This document shows, piece after piece, positions 1-9,949 of a DNA stretch of 64,000 nucleotides. How positions within the stretch are numbered: position 1 is the first letter of the stretch; each line of letters opens with the position of its first letter. The notes under the pieces were generated by a model. That model did no database searches. It was not told the origin of the DNA and saw only the letters and a program-made list of their open reading frames with translations. The DNA is taken from assembly GCA_017163975.1 (NCBI GenBank), contig JAFFSR010000346.1, positions 2,195,328 through 2,259,327 on the forward strand. The letters are read 5' to 3'. The stretch comes from Anastatus disparis (Eukaryota > Arthropoda > Insecta > Hymenoptera > Eupelmidae). Made by a program: the position numbers and the translations under genes.

Positions 1-960
1 TAATATTATAAAAACGCAAATCTAAAATTTCCGCATATGCATTGTAAGTGAAAAAAAAATAAAGTAAAAAAAATTATATTATTCGAATTGAGGTGTTTGA
101 CTTCCGTTTGACCTTAACCGAAACATGCTGAAATCATATGCGCCTGAGGATCGTAAGCGGCGATCTCAAGAATGTGAGAGCTTACTGTTTCAAGATCCGT
201 TTTTAGCCGAAATAATAGCCAAGCAATTCAAAATAAGGATTGCAAAAAATAATCTTCAAAAAGTTGTTTGACCTTGACTATAATACCATATTTTTATGTA
301 AAATTTAGTGAGAAAAAAACGAAAAATTCCAAACTGAGCGAGTTATCATGAAATTTCGAAAAAATTTTACGAACTTCCCAAGTTTTGGCCACCTATAGGA
401 GCCACCATAATGAATTTTCAAAAACGCCACTTTGCATTTCAAACTAGATGATAAAAGAAAGATTTTAAGCCGTCATATAATTTTTTTAGTCCATTACAAT
501 TTTGGAGAAGGCGGGGGGGGGGGGGGTACCGATTCACAAAGAATGCCCCATATATATATTTATATATATATATTAAAGTTAATGATTTGAATCATTACTA
601 ACCTTCCCTCCTATTCCTCTACTTTAAAACATTTTACCGAAAATGAATGAATAATAATAATTATGGTATCATTAAACAGTAAATTATGTAAGTTAAAATT
701 ATAATATTTTATATTGAAATTACAGCACAAATAAGCTGACATAAACTTTTTCAGCTGATAACGGATCGCGTGCTGCGTATTAGCTTATATGCATGTAAAT
801 CTAGATTTCCGAACTCATTATTCTAGAATCTTCCGGAGTGTACGTACAAATATTAGCTAATTTCGTACGTACCGCGAGCGCTCGCCGAGGCCCGCACCGC
901 GAAAATTGATTCCTCAATTAAAAATAATAATAATAATAATAATAAGTAAAAACGTCATTA
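1..960. other. AT-rich non-coding flank with low-complexity runs
   Basis: No gene was seen in this stretch. It holds a run of 14 G at 513-526, a TA-rich run at about 548-573 and an AAT trinucleotide run at about 924-946. A short GC-richer patch (about 865-905) with CGCGAGCG and GCACCGCG sits just before the Polinton remnant. The Walker A half of the Polinton ATPase should lie here if the element were intact, but I could not find it. Confidence 0.7.
821..833. promoter_or_regulatory. Heat-shock-element-like inverted pentamers
   Basis: The bases TTCTAGAATCTTC form three alternating nTTCn/nGAAn units with the 2-bp spacing expected of an HSF binding site. The nearest downstream coding DNA is a broken Polinton ATPase, so any function is doubtful. 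It may be a chance match or part of a transposon terminus. Confidence 0.25.
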
Positions 961-966
961 GCTTGG

Positions 967-1410
967 AAACACCCATGGGTCCCTATCGACGATCTGATGC
1001 AGGAATCTTCTAATTATGTAGTTGCTGATTTATTTACAAATGAAAGTTACCATAAAAATATAAGCGTGATTTTTATTACACAAAATCTGTTTCATCAAGG
1101 ACCTAAGCAGCGGGATATTTCATTAAATTCAAACTATATTGTAATTTTTAAAAATCCTAGAGACCGTGAACAAACACAGTATTTAGCGCGTCAAGTTTAT
1201 CCAAAAATTCAAAATTTTTTACAAGAGGTTTATTACGATGCTACAAATACAGCACATGGTTATTTGTTGTTCGATTTAAAACAAAGCATAGCAGAAATTT
1301 GCAGAGTACGAACTAACATATTTCCTGATGATACACATCACAACGTGTACGTTCCACGATATATAAAAAGAGGTGTCACGGGTGATAATTCTTTAGTATT
1401 ACGTGTATAA
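967..1410 (+). pseudogene. Polinton packaging ATPase (FtsK/HerA/A32-like), C-terminal half
   Basis: In these families the protein pumps the element's DNA into a capsid using ATP. The visible open frame starts just upstream of a Walker B-like strand (PIDDLM at about 985-1002). It continues through a sensor-like VIFITQN segment and the FHQGPKQRDISLNSNYIV block typical of Polinton ATPases, and ends at a TAA at 1408-1410. The N-terminal half with the Walker A P-loop is missing, so the ATP site is incomplete. I took the start from the point where similarity-like sequence begins rather than from the ATG at 997, which lies inside the domain. The family call rests on motif recognition. The 5' truncation is directly visible. 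Confidence 0.8.
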
Positions 1411-1423
1411 TAGCTGCGGTAAG

Positions 1424-1767
1424 ATAAAAAAATCGCTCGATTCTAAAATAGCATATGCTTTACATGCCCTTTAAAATTTAGATAAAGAGTAACGCAATGC
1501 TATTTTAAAATTTGCTGATCGTAAAATAGTCAAGGGTATTTGTGAAAGTGCTTTGAATACTTTAAAAGGCACTGTACATTTAACATCTTCTAAAAAAAAG
1601 AGTTAGTCAAGCATAAAAAAATTCTGAGGTATTTAAGCAGTCAGAACTTTAAATCGTGGGAAAGTAAGAAACGTCTAATCGTACAGAAAGGTGATGGTTT
1701 CTTAACAGCTTTACTTGCATGTGTATTGGGAAGTATAATATCTACTCTTCTCCCCACTCGTTTTTAA
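1424..1767 (+). pseudogene. Polinton small basic protein with hydrophobic C-terminal tail
   Basis: One frame reads a helical N-terminal part (SKIAYALHAL, then NAILKFADRKIVKGICESAL). After a frameshift near 1605 it continues as a lysine-rich linker and a C-terminal QKGDGFLTALLACVLGSII segment ending at a TAA at 1765-1767. At least two in-frame stops lie before 1500. Proteins with this layout (alpha-helical core, basic hinge, glycine then a hydrophobic tail) lie next to the ATPase in insect Polintons and are thought to be minor virion-type proteins. I do not know a firm function. The position between ATPase and integrase supports the element assignment. Confidence 0.55.
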
Positions 1768-1773
1768 TTTAAA

Positions 1774-2307
1774 ATGCAGCTTGCACGTAAAATGGTTTTA
1801 GTGTCTCAAGACAGCATACAAAAACTTCTTCATACAAACGTTCCTCAGGTTACGCGAAATGTTGAGTCTGATAAAAATACTGTTCAAACACCAGGCAATT
1901 ATCTTACAAGGTTCTAATATAGTAGATTTAATTAACGATCCTTTCCGCAATAAAAAGGTGTAAAAGCTACAGATCGTAAGCATCTCGCGTAATTTTTACG
2001 AGATTAAGATATACCATTAGAATGTATTGGTAATTTAGCTTTTTACAAAGTAGGACAAAAATTTGAACACGCAATAAATTATACTAATAGGTCTTTAACA
2101 ACACCACAAACAAGTTTTAATTATTCGTTATTACATACCCCAAAAGGACATACTTCTACTCCTATGCCTAAAAATAAAAATAAAAATTTGTCAATAGAAA
2201 ATGATACACATGACGAAGTTACAGTAATTAAGAAAGAAATAAACAGTGGGGACGATGATTCATGGACTACTCAGAACAGAAAGAAACGTGTTAAAAAAAT
2301 ACCGTAA
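1774..2307 (+). pseudogene. Polinton ORF of unknown function, broken
   Basis: It begins with an ATG at 1774 (MQLARKMVLVSQDSIQKLL) only a few bases after the preceding ORF. It reads open to a TAA near 1917, then continues in fragments: a segment with LTTPQTSFNYSLLHTPKGH, an acidic stretch, and a lysine/arginine-rich end (RKKRVKKIP) before a TAA at 2305-2307. A short N-terminal ARKMxLV-type start followed by a charged variable body recurs in arthropod Polintons at this position. I do not recognise a catalytic domain. It could be a virion-type or DNA-binding protein. At least two frame breaks make it non-functional. Confidence 0.45.
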
Positions 2308-2339
2308 CAAAGCAAAAAGACGCTAGCTGGTTAACTTTT

Positions 2340-3360
2340 TTGATTAACAATCACTTAGCAAAATATTTTATGATGTTAACGATGCTGCTGGTTATGCTGG
2401 GACGCGTCGACTTGTAAATAAAACTTAAAATATAGTTGTTTAAAAAAATATCTACAAGTAGCTGGAAGCATAAGATGTTTATACATTACACAAACCTGTT
2501 CATAGAACATTTTCTCGTCTTCATTACAATGTTGCTGAAATAGACTTTGTATGGGAAGGCGATTTAATTGACCTAAATTCCTTAAAATCTTATAATGATA
2601 AATTTTCATATTTACTAGCAGTCATCGATGTTCTCAGCAAATATGCATGGGTAGTACCCTTGAAGGATAAATCATGTTCACAAGTCACTGACGCATTTAA
2701 AAAATTCTTTTAAATAAACAATAAAGAATTTCTAAAATATTTCCAACTGACAAGGAAAAATAATTCATCAGACAAAAAATGCAAAAATTTCTAAAATTAG
2801 TTAATATTACACACAGTGTAGCACGTAATCCTGATTTAAAAGCAGCTATTGTTGAAAGATTTAACCGTACCTTGAAGGGAAAAATGTAACAATATTTTAC
2901 ACATAAAAATTCTAAACGATACATAGACATCTTACCTGAACTTGTGAATAGTTACAATAAATCGTATCATTCAACAATAAAGATGACGCCTGCAGAAGTG
3001 ACTATATTTAATGCAGATATTGCAAAGAAAAATATGGATTCTAGATATTTAATAGTTGATAGAGACGCTAAATACCCAGAAGGTAACTTTGTTCCTATTA
3101 TTCGAACCGTATTGGGCACCTTCAAAAAAGTTTATTCAGCAAATCGGACAGAAGAAATTTTTAAAATAACTAGAGTCTTAAAACATAGAAAACCATCTGT
3201 GTATGAAATAGAAGATCTCGATGGAGAATTAATAGACGGTGTTTTTTATGAAGAAGAACTTAACGTTATTCTAGAAGATATCAGAAATTCCAAATATAAA
3301 ATGGATAAAATAATAAAAACAAGCGGTTCAGGCCGTGGAAGAAAATATTTAGTAAGTTGA
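2340..3360 (+). pseudogene. Polinton rve (retroviral-type) integrase
   Basis: This DDE enzyme inserts the linear element into target DNA. Visible pieces in order: a His/Cys-poor N-terminal remnant (2340-2480); a catalytic-core start with WEGDLIDL (first Asp) and LLAVIDVLSKYAWVVPL at about 2545-2665; a stop and frameshift near 2711; a PTDKEK segment (second Asp) near 2748; NITHSVARNPDLKAAIVERF (catalytic Glu) near 2800-2860; a stop near 2888; then an open frame of 138 codons at 2944-3357. That frame carries NSYNKSYHSTIKMTPAEV and a chromodomain-like tail with RYLIVDRD and YEIEDLDGELI. All three acidic residues are identifiable, but several stops and frameshifts break the gene. Confidence 0.85.
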
Positions 3361-3824
3361 ATCGGTTATTCTAGTTAATCTAATTCTTGGGTGTCAGCTA
3401 AAAATATAAAAAATATATAAATATGAAAACTTATATATTACTACTTTATATGATACTACTTACAAATGAATGCCGTATTGGCATGAAGAAAAGATAATAA
3501 TGTTCCTCATCGACAACTTCACTCAAATTTACTCGCATTAACACGCACTGCAAGACGAATTTTTGTACGAGGATCTCAAGAAACACAAGTAATTCAAAGT
3601 ATTATATCATGACGAGTTATAAATTTAGAAAACTATCACTGTCTGTCCATACGCAATTTACAAGACCGGAAAACTTATTGTTGTTTTTACGGTTCTCAGA
3701 ATCATCAATTTTTATTTGTGCTCTAAACTGTGTAATTAAATATAAAAAGTGATTTAACAGAAATCGTAGGGTTATTTCTGCATTCTTCGAGTTTGACAGC
3801 GAAGACGCTCCATACTCTTCTTCT
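3361..3824 (+). other. Unassigned Polinton interior
   Basis: This lies between the integrase and protease remnants. Short + strand open stretches can be read (for example YKFRKLSLSVHTQFTRPENL near 3615-3675), but none exceeds about 50 codons. I recognise no domain. In other Polintons structural genes can lie here, so it may be a decayed structural ORF. That is inference from position only. Confidence 0.4.
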
Positions 3825-4028
3825 ATGGATTCAACTAACCGTACAATGCAAACTACGCCTATTAAATTAAAAAGACTTGTAGAAAAAAATGAACTAAAAA
3901 GACCACCAACACTTGGATCTAGCAAAGAACACGTATATGACAGCATTAAAGAATCAGGATATTATACTTCTGAATCAATCACACCTTTAAGCTTAAAACA
4001 TCGCAATGAATACTCTACAGATTCGTGA
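3825..4028 (+). CDS. Short hypothetical ORF overlapping the protease start
   Basis: This is a 67-codon polar ORF starting MDSTNRTMQTTPIKLKRLVE and ending DS with a TGA at 4026-4028. Its last 23 bases overlap the protease ORF in another frame. The composition is Ser/Thr/Lys-rich with no membrane segment. It may be the 3' part of a longer decayed ORF that began upstream of 3800, since coding-like sequence continues leftward. No family was recognised. Confidence 0.3.
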   Translation: MDSTNRTMQTTPIKLKRLVEKNELKRPPTLGSSKEHVYDSIKESGYYTSESITPLSLKHRNEYSTDS

Positions 4029-4512
4029 TGCACTTCACTCATTAAAAATACCATCTTTTAGAGTATTTCCAGCAGACCGGATTCCCAAGGCATCGACGAG
4101 ACCGACAGCATATGTGTTTAATACAGATATTCACACACAACCAGGAACTCATTGGGTAGCAGTTCTTATTAACAACCGCGGAAGAGCTGTTTTTTTCGGT
4201 TATGGTTCACTTTCTTTAATACTACAACATAGAAAATGTTTTCAAAGGAATTTCATTCATTATACGTGGAACACTAAACAGTTACAAAGTTTAAATTCAA
4301 AAGTTTGTGGACAATTTTGCTTAATGTTTTTAGATTACATGAATCGAGGTTATTCTCTCAACGAATTTTTTAATTTATTTTCAAACAATTATTTAAAAAA
4401 TGATAATATTGCTTCATGTTTTTACAACCGTGTTCGAAGTATACCACACAAACTTCATCATTATAAAAATAAATTTAACGTAGGTAATGGACATAGAAAA
4501 TATACGAAATAA
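4006..4512 (+). pseudogene. Polinton adenain-like cysteine protease, catalytic acid lost
   Basis: In adenoviruses and Polintons this C5/Ulp1-fold protease matures virion proteins. The 168-codon frame is unbroken. Catalytic His is residue 49 in GTHWVAV. The oxyanion Gln is residue 94 in KQLQS. The nucleophile Cys is residue 101 in KVCGQFC, seven residues after the Gln as in adenain. The acid position, normally Asp in an FFDSYG-type strand, reads FFGYGS here with Gly at residue 65. The triad therefore lacks its third member by a substitution or a one-codon loss. The length matches the family, and the C-terminus is basic. It is probably dead despite the open frame. Confidence 0.8.
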
Positions 4513-4900
4513 TATATTCAATCATGTGAGGCAAAATCCTGCTATTCTTAAAAATATATTCTTTATACTGTTTGTTTATTATAATATTTTACCAAAATGT
4601 ATTAGATTAAGAAAATCATAATAAATACTCATATATGATACTTAAATATCGTGCTATTTTATTTTATTTACTACAACCTACACCAATACCATTCCTAAAT
4701 ACAAAAAGTTAATAAGAAAATTTTTAAAGTAAATTTATACATACGAAAATTAAAATTTTAAAATTATAAAAAAAAAAATTATTTTCATTCATAATAACAT
4801 AATATATACTATATAATCTTTTTTCATTTCTCATATACTATATAATCTTTTTTCATTTTAATCAAGAGCTCATTTTTCATGAACTCTTGATTGAACCATG
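4513..4900. other. AT-rich spacer between Polinton and gypsy remnants
   Basis: No coding sequence was recognised. A 27-bp direct duplication of a TATACTATATAATC-type phrase lies at about 4803-4856. A small hairpin follows and is listed separately. Confidence 0.6.
4860..4892. repeat. Small hairpin, 14-bp stem
   Basis: Arms AATCAAGAGCTCAT (4860-4873) and ATGAACTCTTGATT (4879-4892) pair with one mismatch around a 5-base loop. It lies at the edge of the minus-strand gypsy remnant and could mark a lost terminus. No function can be assigned. Confidence 0.6.
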
Positions 4901-5029
4901 TATACGTAACCCTGACCGATGCAGCGAGGTTGATCTAATGACAGACAGACCTAATTATCTACGGCGTTGTAAGCCAGACTTCAAGACGACATTGCCCTAT
5001 AATTTCGCAGACATTGGTAGACTTCTCTA

Positions 5030-5240
5030 TGTTTCCCCATATACTACTGACGCATACTAGTTTCTTTGTCTGACAATTCTCACAGCCTAAGATAAATTGC
5101 CTAACGTCTGGTCTCATATTTTTCTAATAATAGTCAGCTGTTATTTTCTTGTAAGTTTTATTTATGTGTCTATCACTACCTATAGCTGCTTTATGATATT
5201 CCTTTAACAGTTTACATCTGTCTTTTTCCGGCAGAACTGA
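5030..5240 (-). pseudogene. gypsy integrase N-terminal HHCC zinc finger
   Basis: The minus strand reads LLKEYHKAAIGSDRHINKTY, then a stop, then NMRPDVRQFILGCENCQTKK. The two His (EYH, RHIN) and two Cys (GCENCQ) have the spacing of the H2C2 zinc finger that precedes the rve core. The DDE core that should follow below 5000 is not recognisable, so the fragment ends here. Confidence 0.85.
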
Positions 5241-5930
5241 CATATTATTTTGATAGAATACCGCTATTAAAGGTACGTTTGTAAATATTTCGTTGGAACT
5301 TTCTATATGATACGTTGATGAAGAGCATTGCCAAATCTCTCACCACGCTAACGTATGGAATCTTATAATGCAAAATTATCTTTTTCAAATTTCTAATACA
5401 CTTTTCAATATCTGCTTTTAATATTTTATCATCTATATTCGTTTTAACGAAAGCACAGAATATAAAATTATCTTTATAATTAGATACGTATACTTCGCCA
5501 ATTGCGAATTTTCAGCTTGTAATTTATTCTGGATTCATATGTTGCCACTCTATAAGCGCTTCGAATTAAATTTTCCTTGTAAATAAATGGGCGATCATTT
5601 AATACTTTTATACTATTAAAAGGTTGAGGTATTTCATCGTTTCATGGTGCCCATGGTGATTTTTTGCGTGACGACCTTGCATTCTTTACAAGGCAACGCT
5701 TAAGTACATCACTTATTTTGCGTGTTTGACCTTTCTTTCTTTGTGTCAGTAAGTCTGCTGTCAGTGCTATAGGAGCGCTTGACTTATCGACATCGATATC
5801 TTGCCCTTCATTGTCACTTCTGCTCGACTCTGTACTTTCTTCGTTCTCTTTATTATATTGATGCCTTTTTGCTATGTGATTTTTCCTTGTATGAAGGTAC
5901 GACGTAAAATGCCTCCCTTTTGAATGTAAT
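5240..5930 (-). pseudogene. gypsy pre-integrase region
   Basis: The minus strand reads acidic SSRSDNEGQDIDVDKSSAP, then LTADLLTQRKKGQTRKISDV, RPFIYKENLIRSAYRVATYE and ADIEKCIRNLKKIILHYKI in broken frames before the zinc finger. Such blocks precede the integrase in some insect gypsy lineages. No catalytic motif was recognised. There are at least three frame breaks. Confidence 0.5.
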
Positions 5931-6124
5931 AAAATAGATTATTTGAACCATTTGCCTTAACCCATACAGTCACAGGAGCCGATATATCGGCTACCTAATT
6001 TTCTTTTTTTTTACCTCAATATTTTTGCAATATCATGATTCTTGGATTTTTTGTATTTTCAGATACACATAGCCTTACTATTTATATTGCTGATGATATT
6101 TCATAAATGTATAACTATTAATTA

Positions 6125-6950
6125 TTATTATAAACAAATACATACGAAAAAAGTGAATTGAATTGCATGACTGAAAGGGTTAAAGTGACAAAATAGCGTT
6201 TCTTTATAATATATTATAAAATGTACACAAATATTTTGATTAACTTCGCAAGAAAATATAAACATACAATCAATATTCACGTATCTTGTACGTGATGTTA
6301 AAATAGCTCCTGCTGTTGGTGGGTCGTCGCATTTGCCTAATGATATTGCATTTAATAATATATCTCTTAACTCACTTGCGGACATTCCTGAATTACACAC
6401 TTTTATGCCTTAACGAAAAAAACAATTTCCGTCTTTCGGTATGTTATCATCCCTTATCAAATCTAACCATGATTGTGCGCATTCATTGCTTGCATTATAT
6501 ACGCCTGCACCATCGTTAAAAGAATTATTCCAACTTATTGACCTATTCTCGTCGTCATCAAGCGTTTCCCTTATATCTATATGTTCGTTTCCTTCGTTAG
6601 CTTTTTCTTTTTCAAAGTCTCACGACTAAGTCTCATTCAAATCATTTTTATCTGTTTCCGTCTCACTCTCATTCTCTTCTTGTTTCGTGCTGTTGGCTTG
6701 TGACTTGAATTTACTGACATCATTTCTATCTTTCTCGCTTTCGCTCTCACTTATAATTCCTTTTTTTTATTTTTACTTGGATCTTATACCTTAAACTCCT
6801 TTTTAAAATATGATTCTTCATCTGTTTCAATGTTTATAATTTCAACATCAGATTTTATCATTAATGACTTTTCCCTTTTTCTTTTTCCGAACTTATACTT
6901 GACACTAATTGGTAGTGTTTTTAGGCATCTGTGAACGAAATTCTGCTTGT
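6125..6950 (-). pseudogene. OTU-like cysteine protease segment within gypsy pol
   Basis: Read on the minus strand, a Glu/Ser/Lys-rich linker (6940-6600) leads into SWLDLIRDDNIPKDGNCFFR at about 6475-6415. DGNC followed by FFR is the catalytic Asp/Cys signature of OTU-family deubiquitinating proteases. After an in-frame TAA come SASELRDILLNAIS (where OTU domains carry an LR helix) and, about 80 residues after the Cys, CHFNPFSHAI, which may hold the catalytic His (HxNP). The frame otherwise runs open to 6128. The domain lies between RNase H and integrase on the same strand, so it looks like part of the polyprotein. The OTU call is from motif and spacing only; the stop and a short catalytic interval show decay. 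Confidence 0.55.
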
Positions 6951-6955
6951 TCATT

Positions 6956-7289
6956 AATAACCAAACAACTAAGACTCTAACAACAAAATATATGAAATAT
7001 AAAATGAAGTACAGATTAAATGCTTCAATTTGAGCTTTGTTGCACTAAAAAAAACTTCTGTGGTTCAAAAGTTGTGCTTAATTGAAAATTACTATATATT
7101 TGTTAATATTTTTAGCGTGTAATATATCATCAATTTTTTACGCTAATTCATTAGCATATTTTAATCGCCTGTTACTTTTGAACCATAGAAGCTTTATTAA
7201 TGCAATAAAGCTTAAATCAATATATTTAATCTGTACTTTAATTTATGTTCCATACATTTTTTTGTAAGAGTCTTAATTGTTTGGTTATT
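6956..7289. mobile_element. 334-bp hairpin (inverted-repeat) MITE inside gypsy spacer
   Basis: The left arm from 6956 (ATAACCAAACAACTAAGACT) and the right arm ending at 7288 are imperfect reverse complements over about 120 bp each. Shared phrases include GTACAGATTAAAT and GGTTCAAAAGT. A spacer of roughly 95 bp separates them. No coding capacity was seen. Possible AAT-like flanks exist but I cannot fix the target-site duplication. Confidence 0.7.
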
Positions 7290-7489
7290 CAAGATCTTAT
7301 AAATGCTCGTTTTTATTCTATTTTCAAAAAAATGTTTATATATCCGTCTATGGAGCCTATTCAAAGAAAAGAAAAAAAATTGGTTTATTTTTTTTTTATC
7401 GAAAAAATTTAAGTTGCAGTTTCAGCCAAATTCGTTTCCCGAAGATCGGGTATTCTCCTTGTTAGTATTTTTCAATATACCTTAATTTC

Positions 7490-8125
7490 CAATTTTTGAT
7501 GTTTTGCTTGCTGCTTCACTTGCATTTGTCTTTTTTTCTTTTCTTGCTGACACTGCATACGGTCCATATACTAGTGTACTCACTGCAAGAATTCCTTCTA
7601 GCATGTTTGTACTTTTTTGCACATACGCGAGCTTACCGTCACCTTGCGCTTGATTTGGTATGTTTTCGGCCTGAGTCAACTATTTCTTCCTACCTGAGTT
7701 TTGCGTGTTTTTAATACTTTCTTGTTTCGTCTTTTTCTTTTATAAGCTGATCTTTTCCAAGGGCCTTCACTCTTTTTCCATAGTTCCAATTTTTCTCTGA
7801 TTCAACATTATTCTTGATTGTTGCTTCATCGCTTGTGCTTGAATAAAAATTTTTCTTATAGGATTTTCCGAACCTTTTGAGCTTGAATTTATTTGTTTTG
7901 TTTTATTTTCACCTTTCTTATGCGCGCTTGATAAAAATTTTCGCTGGCAGTCCACACCCGTTAGTGCTTGGATCTTCCTTTTCTTGCTTATCTGCTAATT
8001 GATACATTTTTGCGCGTAGTAATTTAGGATTTTCTTCTCCGTCACTAATTACTGGATTTACAGAGGGTGCATTATTTTTCCTTTGTGGTCTATACACAAC
8101 ATCAAACGTATAGCCTCTTAAAGCT
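7490..8125 (-). pseudogene. Charged spacer of gypsy pol after RNase H
   Basis: It begins with RGYTFDVVYRPQRKNNAPSV, the position where gypsy pol usually reads a KxNxxADALSR phrase. It continues through lysine- and glutamate-rich fragments in two or three frames (for example KEDPSTNGCGLPAKIFIK and NMLEGILAVSTLVYG). Normal gypsy elements reach the integrase zinc finger within about 100 residues, whereas here about 2.5 kb separate them even after removing the hairpin insertion. I recognise no domain in this part. Confidence 0.5.
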
Positions 8126-8129
8126 GCTT

Positions 8130-8480
8130 TAACCTATTAAATCTTAAATCAAGTTTTGTGCTCATATGAAAATGTTTTAATGGCTCATGATCAGTGCTAC
8201 GGTGAATTTTTTACCGTATAAATAAAGCCTAAATTGCTCTTTTCCGAAGATAAGTGCTAATAATTCTTTGTCATACATAGTATATCTAAGTTCCTTTCAG
8301 ACATCTTGAGGCATATGCACAAAGTCTATCCGATTTTTCCTTGGCTTAATATTGTGCTGATTGCACAATCAGACGCATGTGTTGTTACTATGAATGGCTC
8401 GCTTAACTTAGGCGCACTTAACACAGGCTCTTTGCATAGCTTCTCACGTAATGTGTCAAATGTTATTTGATGTTCTTCTA
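8130..8480 (-). pseudogene. gypsy RNase H domain
   Basis: The minus strand shows KLSEPFIVTTHASDCAIST (first catalytic region, with HASD replacing the usual TDAS). After a frameshift near 8330 it shows LRYTMYDKELLALI, where the Glu is catalytic, and FRLYLYGKKFTVAL. The usual next phrase (TDHKSL) is replaced by LIMSH-like sequence. It follows RT directly as expected for Ty3/gypsy. Confidence 0.75.
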
Positions 8481-8499
8481 GTTACATGAATTTCTCCTT

Positions 8500-9210
8500 T
8501 GTTGAACTTATTTAATGTAATGGCCTTGCTATACTTGCAAAATCTTTTATAAATCGACGGTAATAACCAACGAAGTGTAAAAATTGCTTTACTTTCTTTT
8601 TATTTGTAGGTATAGGGTAATCACGCATCGCTTCTTTTTAGGGTCTGTTTTAATTTATCCTTTTCCTACTATATGGCCTAATACCTATGCTTCGCGTCTT
8701 AATAACTGACATTTTTTCGGTTCAATAGTCAAATTTGCTTTTGCAATACGCTTCAAATCTTTTAAATCGAATAGTGTGCTATTCTAAATTTTCTGCATTG
8801 ATTATTATATCGTCTAAATAAATTTCTAACTCTGAACCTTCTAGGCCTTGTAAAGCTAGAGTCATGGCTCTGCTAAAGGTTATAGGTGCATCACATAACC
8901 CCATAGCCATACGCTTATATTGATGTGTACCCGACGACCTTGAAAACACAGTTTTATGTGCGTCATTCAAATCAATTTTTACTTGATAATAGCTGTCCTC
9001 AAGATCTACGGCGGTAATGTAATTCATTGTGGCTAAATTTACTAGGATGACACATCATAATGGCAGTGGATAGCAGCTTCCCATCGTGAATTCATTTAGT
9101 TGACGAAAGTCCGTCACCAAACGCCAGCATTTCCTGCTATGAGGATCAGGTTTCTTGTGAACTAAATATGCTAGGCTACTATGACTCGATATGGATAGTT
9201 CTATATTTTC
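8500..9210 (-). pseudogene. gypsy reverse transcriptase core
   Basis: This copies element RNA into DNA. The minus strand reads SHSSLAYLVHKKPD, then WRLVTDFRQLNE, a stop near 9045, then an open 82-codon block (9027-8779) with ITAVDLEDSYYQVKID, KRMAMGLCDAP and the catalytic EIYLDDIII. After a stop come degenerate pieces: QFLHFVGYYRRFIKDFASIA and EEHQITFDTLREKLCKEPVL. The first Asp is in AVDLED and the paired Asps are in YLDD, so the active-site residues survive although the frame does not. Family recognition is strong. Confidence 0.85.
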
Positions 9211-9877
9211 TTAGTATTTCTCTATCTCTTGCTGCATAACATGTTTTGGTGCTATTGGATAATGGTACGGTTGCACACAGACTAGCTCCTTATGCGTTGT
9301 TTTTATCTTATTTGTTAAAATATTTGTTGCTGGCAACAACTCATTATCTAACCTAAAGACAAATGGAGTCTTGGATATCAAGCTTTCAACATGCTCCTTT
9401 TCTTCTTCATTTAATTCTTTTGAGTCTAAAACATCCATTATCTTTTCTAGCTTTTCTTTTATTTCACTTGGACTCTTATTTGCCATATATCTGTCTGCAT
9501 ATTTTATTTCAACATCAGCATTAATCTTCTCTGAATATTGTTGCGCGTACTCCGACATTGCGCGTCTAATTTTTTTTGCGATTAGACACGGCGTTTCTTT
9601 TACAGTTGCCATCCTCACTGGCATGAAAATTATTATCTTTTTAAATAACTTCGCATGGAAAAATTTCTATCTCTGGAGTCAGAATTTCGATATTCTTATA
9701 ATTCGTATTTATACATACTGCATATACTGTACCATTTTTATTCTCTGTAATGAAATTTCCAAATAATATTTCAGGCCTTAAATTTTGAAATGACACCCAT
9801 CCCATTTCTACATCATTATTTATAACTTTTGCAGCAGTAACGCGTCTAATTCTTGCGGGAATTCCTATTGTTTCCAC
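9211..9877 (-). pseudogene. gypsy protease-RT linker and RT fingers start
   Basis: Two open frames follow each other. The first (9877-9641) contains GNFITENKNGTVYAVCIN, which looks like the post-protease linker. The second (9624-9211, 137 codons) contains the conserved entry to RT: LNEEEKEHVESLIS, LPATNILTNKIKTT and YHYPIAPKHVMQQEIEKY. The stretch between them (9640-9625) is a frame break. A retropepsin Asp motif is not visible upstream, so the protease domain is lost or beyond the fragment edge. The call is firm for the RT entry motifs and weaker for the upstream part. Confidence 0.75.
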
Positions 9878-9949
9878 CCGCTCAAAGGGTATCGATAATT
9901 TTATAGAATCAATACTTTTATGTACGGCATTTATATTGACGTGCCATAA

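Larger units (their letters stand above)
962..4512 (+). mobile_element. Polinton/Maverick DNA transposon remnant
   Basis: Five or six adjacent + strand coding remnants appear in a Polinton-like order: FtsK/HerA-type packaging ATPase, a small protein with a hydrophobic tail, a further structural-type ORF, an rve integrase and an adenain-like cysteine protease. Such elements are normally 15-20 kb with long inverted repeats and a protein-primed DNA polymerase B. None of the polymerase, the major capsid gene or the terminal repeats is visible here, so this is an internal fragment. Several frames carry stops, so it cannot be autonomous. A gypsy remnant on the opposite strand abuts its right side. 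Confidence 0.85.
4900..9890 (-). mobile_element. Decayed Ty3/gypsy pol with an OTU-like insert domain
   Basis: Read on the minus strand from 9877 to about 5030, recognisable parts appear in gypsy order: protease/RT linker, RT with YLDD, RNase H, a very long charged spacer with an OTU-like segment, a pre-integrase region and an HHCC zinc finger. The integrase catalytic core beyond about 5000 is missing, and no LTR is recognised. Stops and frameshifts occur every 100-300 bases. A 334-bp hairpin MITE interrupts the spacer. The RT N-terminal phrase LPATNILTNKIKTT and its partner motifs resemble insect errantivirus-like gypsy lineages. Confidence 0.8.

Noticed and set aside
4900..8100. Treating the minus-strand spacer as part of the Polinton (for example its polymerase B)
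   Set aside because: No polymerase B motifs were seen, and the zinc finger, RNase H and RT order on this strand fits gypsy pol.
9371..9766. Plus-strand ORF of 131 codons
   Set aside because: It is the complement of gypsy minus-strand coding sequence; its translation is low-complexity hydrophobic with no domain.
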